Origin: an uncultured Coriobacteriia bacterium
GTDB taxonomy: Bacteria; Actinomycetota; Coriobacteriia; Anaerosomatales; PALSA-660
DNA length: 41,578 bases
Reading direction: 5' to 3'
Assembly: GCA_903831865.1 (NCBI GenBank)
Contig: CAIKZH010000001.1
Coordinates: forward strand, 1-41,578
This document shows positions 19,037-27,493 of this stretch, in pieces (positions within the stretch are counted from its first letter, which is position 1; each line of letters opens with the position of its first letter). The translations under genes were made by a program, and so were the position numbers. Below the pieces are notes generated by a model. It searched no databases. It saw nothing but the letters and a program-made list of their open reading frames with translations, and was not told where the DNA came from.

Positions 19037-19042
19037 TATAAT
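19037..19042 (+). promoter_or_regulatory. -10 element TATAAT upstream of spoVS
   Basis: TATAAT is a consensus -10 lying 75 nt before the spoVS GTG. No TTGACA-like -35 is visible at 16-18 nt, so an activator or alternative sigma factor is possible. Confidence 0.5.
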
Positions 19043-19116
19043 CCGAGCTCACTGGAGGTTTCGTCGCTTCGCTCGTCGCCAACACCGCAGCAGATATCCG
19101 GGCACGGAAGGCCACA

Positions 19117-19401
19117 GTGGAAGTCCTCAAGGTCTCCTCACACTCCAACCCCAACTCCGTCGCGGGCGCGCTCGCGGGCGTGATCCGCGAGCAGGGTGCG
19201 GCAGAGATGCAGACCGTCGGCGCCGGCGCCCTCAATCAGGCCGTCAAGGCGATCGCTATCGCCCGTGGCTTCGTCGCACCCTCGGGTGTCGACCTCATCT
19301 GCGTCCCTGCGTTCGCTGACATCTGCATCAACGGCGAGGAGCGCACAGCGATCCGCATCCTGGTGGAGCCCCGTGACATGCGGGAACGCTCCGCCTCGTA
19401 G
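19117..19401 (+). CDS. spoVS: Stage V sporulation protein S (SpoVS)
   Basis: SpoVS is a small Alba-like protein needed for late sporulation in Bacillus; it also occurs in many non-sporulating bacteria, where its role is unclear. The 94-residue protein starts MEVLKVSSHSNPNSVAGALAG and includes IREQGAAEMQTVGAGALNQA and the conserved core ICVPAFADICINGEERTAI. GTG 19117 has GGAAGG (19105-19110) 6 nt upstream. In Firmicutes spoVS often lies close to rny, and the same neighbourhood is seen here with two genes between. Confidence 0.93.
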   Translation: MEVLKVSSHSNPNSVAGALAGVIREQGAAEMQTVGAGALNQAVKAIAIARGFVAPSGVDLICVPAFADICINGEERTAIRILVEPRDMRERSAS

Positions 19402-19419
19402 GAGTCGCCGGAGGGGTCC

Positions 19420-20241
19420 GTGGCGATCGATCTGCACATCCACACGACCCACTCCGACGGCACACTCACGCCGGAGGCCGTCGTCGATCTGGCGCGTGAG
19501 GCCAGCCTGACAGCCATCGCGATCACCGATCACGACACGGTCAGCGCCGTGGCGGCCGCGACAGAGGCCGCCGGCTCGGAGATCGAGGTCGTCGCCGGTC
19601 TGGAGCTCTCCGCCCAGGGGCCGGGCGACCCGGACGTGCACATCCTCGGCTACTTCGTGGACCCGGCCGCCCCCGGTCTTCTCCGGACGCTGACCTCACT
19701 GAGGACCGCGCGCACCGCGCGCGCCGTGACCATGGTCCAGTCGCTCACCGCGGCCGGCTATCGCATCACCTGGCAGGACGTCCTGCAGCAGGCGGGCGCC
19801 GGAGCCGTCGGTCGGAGCCATGTGGCGCGTGCGCTTCTCTCCAATGGCGAGGTGGCGTCACTCGAGGAGGCCTTCATGCGCCTCATCGGCGCCAGAGCGC
19901 CCTTCTACTTCGCAAAGCGATCACTCACGCTGGGCGATGCCGTCGCGCTCGTGCACGACGCCGGCGGGGCGGCCGTCCTCGCGCACCCGGGCATCACCGG
20001 CGAAGGCTCCCTGGTCGCGCTGGTCGACGAGGGCCTGGACGGGATCGAGGCGTACCACGCCGAGCACACCACCTCGCAGCGAGCGCACTTTGCAGCGCTT
20101 GCGAAACGGTTCGGCCTGGTCGCCACCGGCGGCTCGGACTTCCACGGTCCGGGAGCCAAGGGAGCGCTGATCGGCGCGGGGGAGTGCCCCCCGCGTGCGC
20201 TCGACTCCCTGCGGGAGCGCGCCGCCGCTCGGCGGTCCTGA
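19420..20241 (+). CDS. PHP-domain metal-dependent phosphoesterase (TrpH/RNase AM-like)
   Basis: The 273-residue protein carries the PHP metal-site motifs in order: DLHIHTTHSDG (residues about 4-14), ITDHDT (about 39-44), GLELSA (about 63-68), HPGI (about 189-192) and GSDFHG (about 239-244). Relatives hydrolyse 3',5'-nucleotide bisphosphates or trim 5' ends of RNA (RNase AM); either fits, and the substrate cannot be read from sequence. GTG 19420 lies 18 bp after spoVS with GGAGGGG just upstream. A strong hairpin follows the stop. Confidence 0.87.
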   Translation: MAIDLHIHTTHSDGTLTPEAVVDLAREASLTAIAITDHDTVSAVAAATEAAGSEIEVVAGLELSAQGPGDPDVHILGYFVDPAAPGLLRTLTSLRTARTARAVTMVQSLTAAGYRITWQDVLQQAGAGAVGRSHVARALLSNGEVASLEEAFMRLIGARAPFYFAKRSLTLGDAVALVHDAGGAAVLAHPGITGEGSLVALVDEGLDGIEAYHAEHTTSQRAHFAALAKRFGLVATGGSDFHGPGAKGALIGAGECPPRALDSLRERAAARRS

Positions 20242-20252
20242 AGGTCACGCGT

Positions 20253-20275
20253 CCCGGGGTGACTCGCACCCCGGG
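20253..20275 (+). terminator. Terminator hairpin between the PHP gene and miaB
   Basis: CCCGGGGTG-ACTCG-CACCCCGGG is a perfect 9-bp stem with a 5-nt loop, 12 nt after the PHP stop. It overlaps the -35 zone of the miaB promoter and ends 3 nt before its -10, so it may also be an operator. Confidence 0.6.
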
Positions 20276-20278
20276 TGC

Positions 20279-20284
20279 TACCAT
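20279..20284 (+). promoter_or_regulatory. -10 element for a (near-)leaderless miaB transcript
   Basis: TACCAT lies 9 nt before ATG 20294. The predicted transcription start is 0-3 nt ahead of the start codon, and no Shine-Dalgarno is present. Confidence 0.5.
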
Positions 20285-20293
20285 CTGCGAGCC

Positions 20294-21652
20294 ATGAGAA
20301 CCTACGAGGTCCGCACCTTCGGGTGTCAGATGAACAAGCACGATTCCGAGCGCATCGCCGGGATGCTGGAGTCGCACGGGCTGGCAGCCGCTCCTCCCCA
20401 CCAGTCGGCCGACGTCGTCGTGTTCAACACCTGCTGTGTCCGCGAGAACGCCGATGACCGCCTCTACGGGCAGGTGAGCTCGCTGGCGACACTCCACCGC
20501 GAGGGCCGCTGCGTGATCGCCGTGGGCGGTTGCATCGGGCAGCGCGACGGCGCCGATCTGCTTCGCACGCTGCCGCACATCGACGTCGTCTTCGGCACCC
20601 ACAATCTCGCCATGCTCCCGCAGCTCATCGACGCCGCATCGCACACACCTCGACCTTTGGTCGAGGTCGGCGGTCCCGCGGAGGGCGACTTCACCTCACA
20701 CCTGCCCTCCCGCCGCGAGCGCCGGTGGCACGCCTGGATCCCCATCGCGGTCGGCTGCGATAACCACTGCACGTACTGCATCGTGCCTCGGGTCAGAGGC
20801 CCTGAGCGTTCCAGACCCTTCGCGGATATCGTCGGCGAGGTCGAGAGGCTCGCCGCAGACGGCGTCGTCGAGGTGACTCTGCTGGGTCAGAACGTCAACT
20901 CCTACGGGCGCGACCTGTACGGCGAGCCCAGGTTCGCCCAGCTCCTGATCGACGTGGCTGCGACAGGCATGGAACGCATAAGGTTCACGACGAGCCATCC
21001 CAAAGACCTTTCACCCGTCACGATCGAAGCGATGGCCACAACACCACAGGTGTGCCGCCATCTGCATCTTCCTCTGCAGTCGGGCTCTGACCGGGTGCTG
21101 GCGGCCATGAACCGTCGGTACACGGGCGACTCCTATCTCGACCTCGTTCGGCGTCTCAAGGATGCGATGCCCGACCTGGCGCTCACCACCGACATCATCG
21201 TGGGCTTTCCAGGCGAGACGGATATCGACTTCGACCAGACGTTGAGGGTCGTGAGGGAAGCGCGGTTCGACCAGGCATTCACGTTCATCTACAGCCCGAG
21301 ACAGGGGACGCCCGCTGCCGAGATGTCCTCGCAGGTGCCGAAAGACGTGACCCAGCCTCGGTTCGATCGTCTGGTGGAACAGGTCCAGTCGCTGGCGCTG
21401 GAGAACAACCTCAAGCTCATCGGTTCGCGACAGCGCGTTCTCGTCGAGGGCCCGAGCAGGCGCGACTCGGCGATGATGGTGGGCCGCACGGGCGCCAACA
21501 AGGTCGTGCACGCCGCTTTGAAGGACGAGGCCACCGCCCGCGCGATGGCCGGCCGGTTCGTGGACGTGACGATCGACGATGCGCAGACCTGGTTCCTCAT
21601 GGGTACGCTCAATCCGGAGCCGGACCCGCCGGTCCCGACGCGCTCGTCCTAG
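20294..21652 (+). CDS. miaB: tRNA-2-methylthio-N6-dimethylallyladenosine synthase MiaB
   Basis: This radical-SAM methylthiotransferase modifies i6A37 of tRNAs, the base made by MiaA (encoded at 23035). The 452-residue protein has N-terminal cluster cysteines Cys11 (TFGCQMNKHDSE), Cys47 and Cys80, and the radical-SAM motif CDNHCTYC (Cys155, 159, 162). A C-terminal TRAM domain ends in the VDVTIDDAQTWFLMG region. TFGCQMN and NTCCVRENAD are MiaB hallmarks. The track ORF starts at 20195 inside the terminator region. ATG 20294 gives the standard N-terminus MRTYEVRTFGCQMN. A TRAM-proximal tail rich in Pro closes the protein. Confidence 0.95.
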   Translation: MRTYEVRTFGCQMNKHDSERIAGMLESHGLAAAPPHQSADVVVFNTCCVRENADDRLYGQVSSLATLHREGRCVIAVGGCIGQRDGADLLRTLPHIDVVFGTHNLAMLPQLIDAASHTPRPLVEVGGPAEGDFTSHLPSRRERRWHAWIPIAVGCDNHCTYCIVPRVRGPERSRPFADIVGEVERLAADGVVEVTLLGQNVNSYGRDLYGEPRFAQLLIDVAATGMERIRFTTSHPKDLSPVTIEAMATTPQVCRHLHLPLQSGSDRVLAAMNRRYTGDSYLDLVRRLKDAMPDLALTTDIIVGFPGETDIDFDQTLRVVREARFDQAFTFIYSPRQGTPAAEMSSQVPKDVTQPRFDRLVEQVQSLALENNLKLIGSRQRVLVEGPSRRDSAMMVGRTGANKVVHAALKDEATARAMAGRFVDVTIDDAQTWFLMGTLNPEPDPPVPTRSS

Positions 21653-21662
21653 AGGAGGTCCC

Positions 21663-23042
21663 ATGACCTTCGACGTTCTCGGCATCATCGCGCCGCACCC
21701 GCCGATACTGGTTCCGGAGGTGGGGCATGCCGACTCGGAGGTGGCCCGGGCCTCCGCGACGGCCCTCGGCCACGCGGCCCACCTGCTCGAGAGGTTCGCC
21801 CCCCAGACGGTGGTGATCATGTCTCCCCACACGGAGGCGTACTCCGACGCGTTCACGGTGACCACAGCAGCACGTGTCCGAGGCGACCTGGGTCGGTTCG
21901 GCGCCCCCCAAGTCGTGTACGACGTCCCAGGCGATGCCGAGCTGGCCGAGGCCATCATCGCCGAGGCGATGCATGCCGGCATCAGCGTGGCGCCGCACGA
22001 GGACATCGACCCCAAGGGTCCTCTGGATCACGGCGTCCTCGTGCCCATGCGATTCCTGGACCCGGGATGCCGCTTCCCGCTGGTGGACCTCTCCTTCACC
22101 TATCTCTCGCCGGGGGTCCACGCCGCGTTCGGGGCTGCGGTGAGGCGAGCCGCGGAGCGCATCGGGAGACGCATCGCCTTCGTGGCGAGCGGCGACATGA
22201 GCCACCGCCTGAAGCCCGATGCGCCCGCAGGGTACTCGCCTCGCGCCGCCGACTTCGACGCCGAGGTCGTCAGGCTCATAGGCCGGGGCGACTTCGACGC
22301 CCTGGCCTCGATCGACCCGATCCTGCGCGAGGAGGCGGGGGAGTGCGGCTGGCGCTCGTTCCTCACTCTCGGCGGCTTCCTGAAGGGCGATCAGGTCGCC
22401 CCCAGGGTGCTGTCCTACGAGGGCCCGTGGGGAGTCGGCTACATGGTCGCCGTCTTCGCGCCCGAGCAGGAGTTGGCAGATCTGCCCGTCACGACTCCGA
22501 TGCGGGGGTCGAAGGGCGGGTCGAAGGGGGATGCCGAGTCCGAGCCGGTGGCTCTGGCTCGCGCCACCATCGCGGCGTATGTGACGGACCACATCCGGCC
22601 CTCCGGCGCGCGTCTGACCGACAGTGCGCTGCCGGAACGCGCCGGGGCGTTCGTGTCGCTCCACGAACACGGCCGCCTACGCGGGTGCATCGGCACGATC
22701 GGCCCCACGCGTTCTTCTCTCGCCGAGGAGATAGCCCACAACGCGGTGGCCGCGGCCACTGAGGACCCTCGCTTCCCGCCTCTGAGCGCCGAAGAGCTGG
22801 ACGGACTCGAGATCAAGGTCGATGTGCTCCACGCGCCGGAGCACGCGAGCTCCCTGAGTGATCTCGACCCGAAGACGTACGGCGTGATCACCACGTGCGG
22901 GTCCCGGCGGGGCCTCCTTCTTCCGGACCTGGAGGGCGTGGACACGTGCGAGGACCAGGTGGCCATCGCGATGCAGAAGGGCGGCATCGCCGCGGGAGAG
23001 CCCATACATCTCGAACGGTTCAAAGTGGACCGGTATGTCTGA
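21663..23042 (+). CDS. AmmeMemoRadiSam protein: Memo-like domain fused to AMMECR1 domain
   Basis: The 459-residue protein joins a Memo/LigB-like (class III extradiol dioxygenase fold) domain (about 1-275; IIAPHPPILVPEVGH, VIMSPHTEAY, SGDMSHRL) to an AMMECR1 domain (about 290-459; GAFVSLHEHGRLRGCIGTI, NAVAAATEDPRFPPL, YGVITTCGSRRGLLLPDLEGV). A Gly/Ser/Lys linker built of two GSKG units lies between. Such fusions accompany a radical-SAM partner (AmmeMemoRadiSam system) of unknown biochemistry in many anaerobes; no partner gene is in this window. ATG 21663 is preceded by AGAGGAGG. The stop overlaps the miaA start by 8 bp. Confidence 0.92.
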   Translation: MTFDVLGIIAPHPPILVPEVGHADSEVARASATALGHAAHLLERFAPQTVVIMSPHTEAYSDAFTVTTAARVRGDLGRFGAPQVVYDVPGDAELAEAIIAEAMHAGISVAPHEDIDPKGPLDHGVLVPMRFLDPGCRFPLVDLSFTYLSPGVHAAFGAAVRRAAERIGRRIAFVASGDMSHRLKPDAPAGYSPRAADFDAEVVRLIGRGDFDALASIDPILREEAGECGWRSFLTLGGFLKGDQVAPRVLSYEGPWGVGYMVAVFAPEQELADLPVTTPMRGSKGGSKGDAESEPVALARATIAAYVTDHIRPSGARLTDSALPERAGAFVSLHEHGRLRGCIGTIGPTRSSLAEEIAHNAVAAATEDPRFPPLSAEELDGLEIKVDVLHAPEHASSLSDLDPKTYGVITTCGSRRGLLLPDLEGVDTCEDQVAIAMQKGGIAAGEPIHLERFKVDRYV

Positions 23043-24009
23043 ACGGTCGGGGGGTGCGTGCACCCGCGGCCATGTCCTTGCGGTCGTCGGCCCCACGTGT
23101 GTGGGCAAGACCGCGCTGGCCGAGGAGCTCGCCCTGCGGCACGGAGGCGAGCTCGTGTCTGCGGACTCCATGCAGGTGTACCGCGGCATGGACATCGGCA
23201 CCGCGAAGGCGCCCCGCGCCGGGTCGCGAGTGACACAGTGGTGCGTGGACCTCGTGGACCCTGGCACGGCGTATTCCGCCGCGATGTACCAGGTGGATGC
23301 GCGCGAGGCCATCGACGCCATCTTGAGCCGAGGCGGACTGCCCGTCGTGGTGGGCGGCAGCGGTCTCTACATCCGTGCCGCGCTCGACGACATGCGGTTC
23401 CCGCCAGGTGACGCCGGGTCCGCCACCCGCGCGCACTACGAGACCGTTCTGGGGTCCTCGGGAAGCACTGCGCTCCATGCTCTGCTCGCGGCCCGCGACG
23501 CGCCTTCCTCAGTCCTCATCCACCCGGCCAATGCGCGCAGGGTCGTCCGCGCGCTGGAGATGCTCGACGCGGGCGGCCCGACCTACTCGGAGCAGCACGC
23601 GGCCTTCCACAAGCGCACCCCGATCTACGAAGCCGTCCACATCGGCCTGTCGATGGACCGCGCGACCCTGTACGCGCGGATCGGCGCCCGGGTGGACCGC
23701 ATGCTGAGCGACGGCCTGCTCGACGAGGTGCGCGGCCTCCTGGACGCCGGCTTCCGACAGGCTCTCACGGCCCCGCAGGCGATCGGCTACAAGGAGCTAG
23801 TGCCTGTCGTGGAGGATGACGCTGACGCACTCCAGGCTGCGGAGGCCATCAAGCGAGCCACCCGCCGCTATGCGAAGCGTCAGCTCACCTGGTTCCGCGC
23901 GGATCCGCGAGTCCGGTGGCTCGATGTCACGACCCTGTCGGCGTCCGCAGCCGTCGACGCCGCCGAGGCGCTGATAGAATCGGTGGGAGACGAGGGCCAC
24001 CGGTCCTGA
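23035..24009 (+). CDS. miaA: tRNA dimethylallyltransferase MiaA
   Basis: It transfers a dimethylallyl group to A37 of tRNAs reading UNN codons, giving the substrate of MiaB. The 324-residue protein has the P-loop GPTCVGKT (19-26), the signature SADSMQVYRGMDIGTAK, GGSGLYIRA and the C-terminal Tyr/Arg-rich TRRYAKRQLTWFR. ATG 23035 overlaps the end of the Memo-AMMECR1 gene, implying translational coupling. The miaB-miaA pair is split only by that gene, so the two tRNA A37 steps are in one transcription unit. Confidence 0.95.
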   Translation: MSERSGGACTRGHVLAVVGPTCVGKTALAEELALRHGGELVSADSMQVYRGMDIGTAKAPRAGSRVTQWCVDLVDPGTAYSAAMYQVDAREAIDAILSRGGLPVVVGGSGLYIRAALDDMRFPPGDAGSATRAHYETVLGSSGSTALHALLAARDAPSSVLIHPANARRVVRALEMLDAGGPTYSEQHAAFHKRTPIYEAVHIGLSMDRATLYARIGARVDRMLSDGLLDEVRGLLDAGFRQALTAPQAIGYKELVPVVEDDADALQAAEAIKRATRRYAKRQLTWFRADPRVRWLDVTTLSASAAVDAAEALIESVGDEGHRS

Positions 24010-24050
24010 CACGACGAGATCCGCGTCACGCGCGGCAGGCGGGCACACAC

Positions 24051-24905
24051 ATGGACTTCCGCTTCACCAAGATGCATGGCTGCGGCAACGACTTCATCGT
24101 CGCCGACGACCGTGACGAGGATTGGGACTTCGACCCGCAGGCGATAGCACTGCTGTGCGATCGGCACTTCGGCATCGGCGCCGACGGTCTCATCCTCGTG
24201 CGACGGGCGGACGACGCGAGCGCTGACCACCGGATGGTCTACTACAACGCCGACGGCTCGAGCGCGGAGATCTGCGGAAACGGGATGAGGGTCTTCGCAA
24301 AGTTCATCGCGGACCGCGGGCTGATCGCCGGAGACTCGGTCACGGTGCAGACACCCTGTGGCGTGAAGGCGATCGAGGTCGAGCGCGACGGCGAGGGCGC
24401 TGTGCTGCTTGCGCGCGTCGACATGGGCGCTCCTGTGCTCGAGGCCGGGATGGTGCCCACGACGCTTGGCGGGTCGCCCGTGGTCGACGCCCTTCTCCAC
24501 ACCGAGGCGGGGGACGCCTACCTCACGTGCGTCTCGATGGGCAACCCGCATGCGGTCATGTGGGTGGACGACACCGATGTCGCCTCCGTCGCCTCGCTTG
24601 GCCCCCTGATCGAGCGGCATCATGCGTTCCCGCGAGGCACTAATGTCGAGTTCGCGCAGGTGGTGGCCCGCGACCATGTCAGGCTGCGCGTGTGGGAGCG
24701 CGGCGTAGGGGAGACGCTCGCATGCGGGAGCGGTGCATGCGCCACTGTAGTGGCCGGCGCCCTTGCGGGACGCCTGGACCGCGCGGCGACGGTGGAACTG
24801 CTCGGCGGCGAACTGTTCGTCGAGTGGACCGAGGCCGGTCCTGTGATGATGACGGGGCCGGCGGAGCAGGTGTTCGAGGGCTCCTGGCCGATACCCGACG
24901 AGTAG
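24051..24905 (+). CDS. dapF: Diaminopimelate epimerase DapF
   Basis: It interconverts LL- and meso-diaminopimelate by a cofactor-free two-cysteine mechanism. The 284-residue protein shows Cys75 in EICGNGMR and Cys225 in ACGSGACAT, the two active-site thiols, plus FTKMHGCGNDFIV at the start and GADGLI. The track ORF starts inside miaA. ATG 24051 gives the standard N-terminus MDFRFTKMHG; its Shine-Dalgarno is weak (GGCGGGC). A TAGAAT -10-like sequence lies in the end of miaA (23975-23980). dapL, whose product supplies the LL-isomer, follows directly. Confidence 0.95.
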   Translation: MDFRFTKMHGCGNDFIVADDRDEDWDFDPQAIALLCDRHFGIGADGLILVRRADDASADHRMVYYNADGSSAEICGNGMRVFAKFIADRGLIAGDSVTVQTPCGVKAIEVERDGEGAVLLARVDMGAPVLEAGMVPTTLGGSPVVDALLHTEAGDAYLTCVSMGNPHAVMWVDDTDVASVASLGPLIERHHAFPRGTNVEFAQVVARDHVRLRVWERGVGETLACGSGACATVVAGALAGRLDRAATVELLGGELFVEWTEAGPVMMTGPAEQVFEGSWPIPDE

Positions 24906-24920
24906 GCGACGCCGTCGGGT
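24893..24920 (+). terminator. Terminator-like hairpin spanning the dapF stop codon
   Basis: ACCCGACG (24893-24900) and CGTCGGGT (24913-24920) form a perfect 8-bp stem with a 12-nt loop that contains the dapF stop. It lies 18 nt ahead of a -10 for dapL. Confidence 0.45.
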
Positions 24921-24938
24921 GCAGCGCGGACGATGCGC

Positions 24939-24944
24939 TAGTAT
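24939..24944 (+). promoter_or_regulatory. -10 element TAGTAT upstream of dapL
   Basis: TAGTAT matches the TANNNT -10 pattern and lies 51 nt before TTG 24996, after the dapF terminator-like hairpin. No strong -35 is visible. Confidence 0.4.
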
Positions 24945-24995
24945 GGCCGCACCCCTGGTCGGCAAGGCAACGATATGGCAGGAAGGACGTGCGTC

Positions 24996-26153
24996 TTGAG
25001 GACCGCGAACCGCATCGCGAATCTGCCCCCGTACCTGTTCGCTGAGATCGACCGCAAGGTCGCGGTCAAGAAGGCGCAGGGGATCGACGTCATCTCGCTG
25101 GGCATCGGTGACCCCGACACGCCCACTCCCAGCAGGATCGTCGATCGCATGGCGCAGGCCATCCGCGTCCCCGCGAACCATCGCTACCCGAGCTACGCGG
25201 GTTCCGCGGCCTATCGTGCGGCAGCGTCGGCCTGGATGCAGGCACGCTTCGGCGTCGCGGTGGACCCGGACACCGAGACGCTCGCGCTCATCGGAAGCAA
25301 GGAGGGAATCGCCCACCTCTTCCTGGCATTCGTCGACCCGGGTGACGTCACGCTGGTGCCCGGGTGCGGCTATCCCGTTTACCACACCGGCGGTATCCTC
25401 GCCGGTGGCGAGACCTACTTCATGCCGATGCGGGAGGACAGCGACTTCCTCGCGGACTTCGAGTCCACGCCTGCCGACGTGCTCGCCCGCGCGAAGATGA
25501 TGTTCCTCAGCTACCCGAACAACCCCACCTCCGCCGTGGCGAACGAGGAGTACTTCGACCGAGCTATCGAGTTCGCCAGGCAGCATGATCTTCTGCTCAT
25601 CCACGACAACGCCTACTCGGAGATCGGCTTCGACGGCTACCGTCCACCCAGCTTCCTCGAGAGGCCCGGGGCGAAGGACGTCGCGATAGAGCTCTTCAGC
25701 TGCTCGAAGGCGTACAACATGACGGGCTGGCGCGTCGCATTCGCCTGTGGCAACGCGGCCGCCATCAAGGCCCTCGGCACCGTGAAGAGCAACATAGACT
25801 CCGGCGTCTTCACCGCCGTCCAGGACGCGGCCATAGAGGCCTTCGCCGGCCCACAGTCGGAGATCGACGCCCTCTGCGCGCTCTACCAGCGCCGGCGAGA
25901 CCTCGTCATGAAGGCTCTGGACGGCATCGGGATCGAGGCGCGCACTCCGAAGGCGACCATCTACATCTGGGCCAAGGTGCCTTCCGGCCATACCTCCGTC
26001 TCGTTCGCGACGCATGTGCTGGAGAGCGCGAACGTCGTCGTTCCCGCCGGGTCCGCGTACGGTCCGGACGGAGAGGGGTTCGTGCGCATCTCGCTCACGA
26101 CGCCCGACGACCGCCTGGAAGAGGCGGTGGCCCGCATCTCAGCATGCCTGTGA
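24996..26153 (+). CDS. dapL: LL-diaminopimelate aminotransferase (DapL type)
   Basis: This PLP enzyme converts tetrahydrodipicolinate directly to LL-diaminopimelate, bypassing the acyl-blocked dapD/C/E steps. The 385-residue fold-type I protein starts RTANRIANLPPYLFAEIDRKV, has SLGIGDPDTPTP, SYPNNPTSAVA and the PLP lysine (Lys238) in SCSKAYNMTGWR, and ends in VRISLTTPDDRLEEAV. I choose TTG 24996 because GGAAGGA lies 8 nt upstream; the track's ATG 24975 lacks a good Shine-Dalgarno. The assignment rests on this family signature and on clustering with dapF, but a related aminotransferase specificity cannot be excluded. Its end overlaps hflX by 10 bp. Confidence 0.86.
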   Translation: MRTANRIANLPPYLFAEIDRKVAVKKAQGIDVISLGIGDPDTPTPSRIVDRMAQAIRVPANHRYPSYAGSAAYRAAASAWMQARFGVAVDPDTETLALIGSKEGIAHLFLAFVDPGDVTLVPGCGYPVYHTGGILAGGETYFMPMREDSDFLADFESTPADVLARAKMMFLSYPNNPTSAVANEEYFDRAIEFARQHDLLLIHDNAYSEIGFDGYRPPSFLERPGAKDVAIELFSCSKAYNMTGWRVAFACGNAAAIKALGTVKSNIDSGVFTAVQDAAIEAFAGPQSEIDALCALYQRRRDLVMKALDGIGIEARTPKATIYIWAKVPSGHTSVSFATHVLESANVVVPAGSAYGPDGEGFVRISLTTPDDRLEEAVARISACL

Positions 26154-27487
26154 CGCGGTCCGTGTCCACCAAGCGCGACTGCTCCGGCGCCGCAGGTGAT
26201 ACCGCGAGCGAGCAGGAACGCGCCGTCCTTGTGGGCGTCGATCGCGGGCGGCCGGAGGCGACGGTCGAGTCACTCGCGGAACTCGCCCGCCTTGCCACCA
26301 CCGCCGGAGCCGTCGTCGTCGCCACGCTGACCCAGCGCCTCCACACCGTGGACCCGAGGACCTTCATCGGCAAGGGCAAGCTGGAGGAGGTCGCGGCGGT
26401 CGTCCGCGACGCGCGTGCGTCGGTCGTCGTCTTCGACGACGAGCTCACGCCTTCGCAGCAGGCGAACATCGAGGACGCAGTGCCGGACGTCCGCGTCCTC
26501 GACCGCACCGCCCTCATCCTCGAGATCTTCGCGCTGCATGCGGTGAGCCGTGAAGGCAAGCTGCAGGTCGATCTTGCGCAGCTGGAGTACGTCCTGCCGC
26601 GATTGCGGGGGATGTGGGGGCACCTTGTCGCGGAGCGCCTGGGCGGTGGCAGGGGAGCCCGATTCGGCGCCGGCGAGTCCCAGCTCGAATCCGACAGGCG
26701 CATCACCCGCAAGCGGATCGCGGAGCTCCGCCGGGACCTCAAGCGCGTGAGTTCCGAGCGGGAGCTGCAGCGCAAGCAGCGTGCCCGGAGCGGCATCTTC
26801 CGCGTCGCGCTCGTCGGCTATACGAACGCAGGCAAGTCGACCACGCTCAATGCGCTCACGGACGCCGGAGTGCACGTCGCGGACCAGCTCTTCGCCACGC
26901 TCGATGCCACCACGCGGACGATGGACCTGGCGGAGGGGCGCAAGGTGACCATCACAGACACTGTCGGGTTCATCCACAAGCTCCCGCACGGGCTCATCGA
27001 GGCGTTCAAGTCCACGCTCGACGAGGTGCGCGAGGCCGACCTTCTGCTGCACGTCGTGGACTCCGCTCATCCCCAGGCGCGGGAGCAGATCGCCGCTGTC
27101 ACTGAGGTGCTGGGGGAGATCGGCGCGGCGAGCCGGCCCACTCTCCTCGTCCTCAATAAGGTCGACGGGCTCGACGAGGCCGAGCGCGCCTCATGGCGCG
27201 GCAGGTATCCCCATGCGGTGCTCTACTCCGCAGCCACCGGCGAAGGCCTGGAGGCGTTGCGGGACGCGGTCTCCGCTGAGGCCGCCCGTCGGTCGCTCAC
27301 GCTGACGCTCCTCGTGCCCTACGATCGAGGGGACATCGTCGCTCTCGCCCACGAACAGGCGCTGGTCGCGATGGAAGAGCACACGGGGGAGGGGACGAGG
27401 ATGGTCGTCCGCGCCGCACCTCATGTCGCCGCCCGGTTGGAGCCGTTCGCGACACATCATGGGGGCGGACCGGACCCTACGGAGTGA
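26144..27487 (+). CDS. hflX: GTPase HflX
   Basis: HflX is a ribosome-binding GTPase that splits stalled or stressed 70S ribosomes. The 447-residue protein has the N-terminal HflX domain (about 25-215, with FIGKGKLEEV and LGGGRGARFGAGESQLE). The G domain carries GYTNAGKST (about 224-232), DTVGFIHKLPHGLIEAF and NKVD. A C-terminal domain (about 385-440) follows. ATG 26144 overlaps dapL, implying coupling. It converges with lexA; the stops are 6 bp apart and I see no terminator between them. Confidence 0.94.
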   Translation: MPVTRSVSTKRDCSGAAGDTASEQERAVLVGVDRGRPEATVESLAELARLATTAGAVVVATLTQRLHTVDPRTFIGKGKLEEVAAVVRDARASVVVFDDELTPSQQANIEDAVPDVRVLDRTALILEIFALHAVSREGKLQVDLAQLEYVLPRLRGMWGHLVAERLGGGRGARFGAGESQLESDRRITRKRIAELRRDLKRVSSERELQRKQRARSGIFRVALVGYTNAGKSTTLNALTDAGVHVADQLFATLDATTRTMDLAEGRKVTITDTVGFIHKLPHGLIEAFKSTLDEVREADLLLHVVDSAHPQAREQIAAVTEVLGEIGAASRPTLLVLNKVDGLDEAERASWRGRYPHAVLYSAATGEGLEALRDAVSAEAARRSLTLTLLVPYDRGDIVALAHEQALVAMEEHTGEGTRMVVRAAPHVAARLEPFATHHGGGPDPTE

Positions 27488-27493
27488 TCCGGG

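Noticed and set aside
23880-26015. 711-residue minus-strand ORF opposite dapF and dapL
   Set aside because: Antisense shadow; Arg/His/Asp-rich composition and no recognisable domain, while both plus-strand genes are certain.
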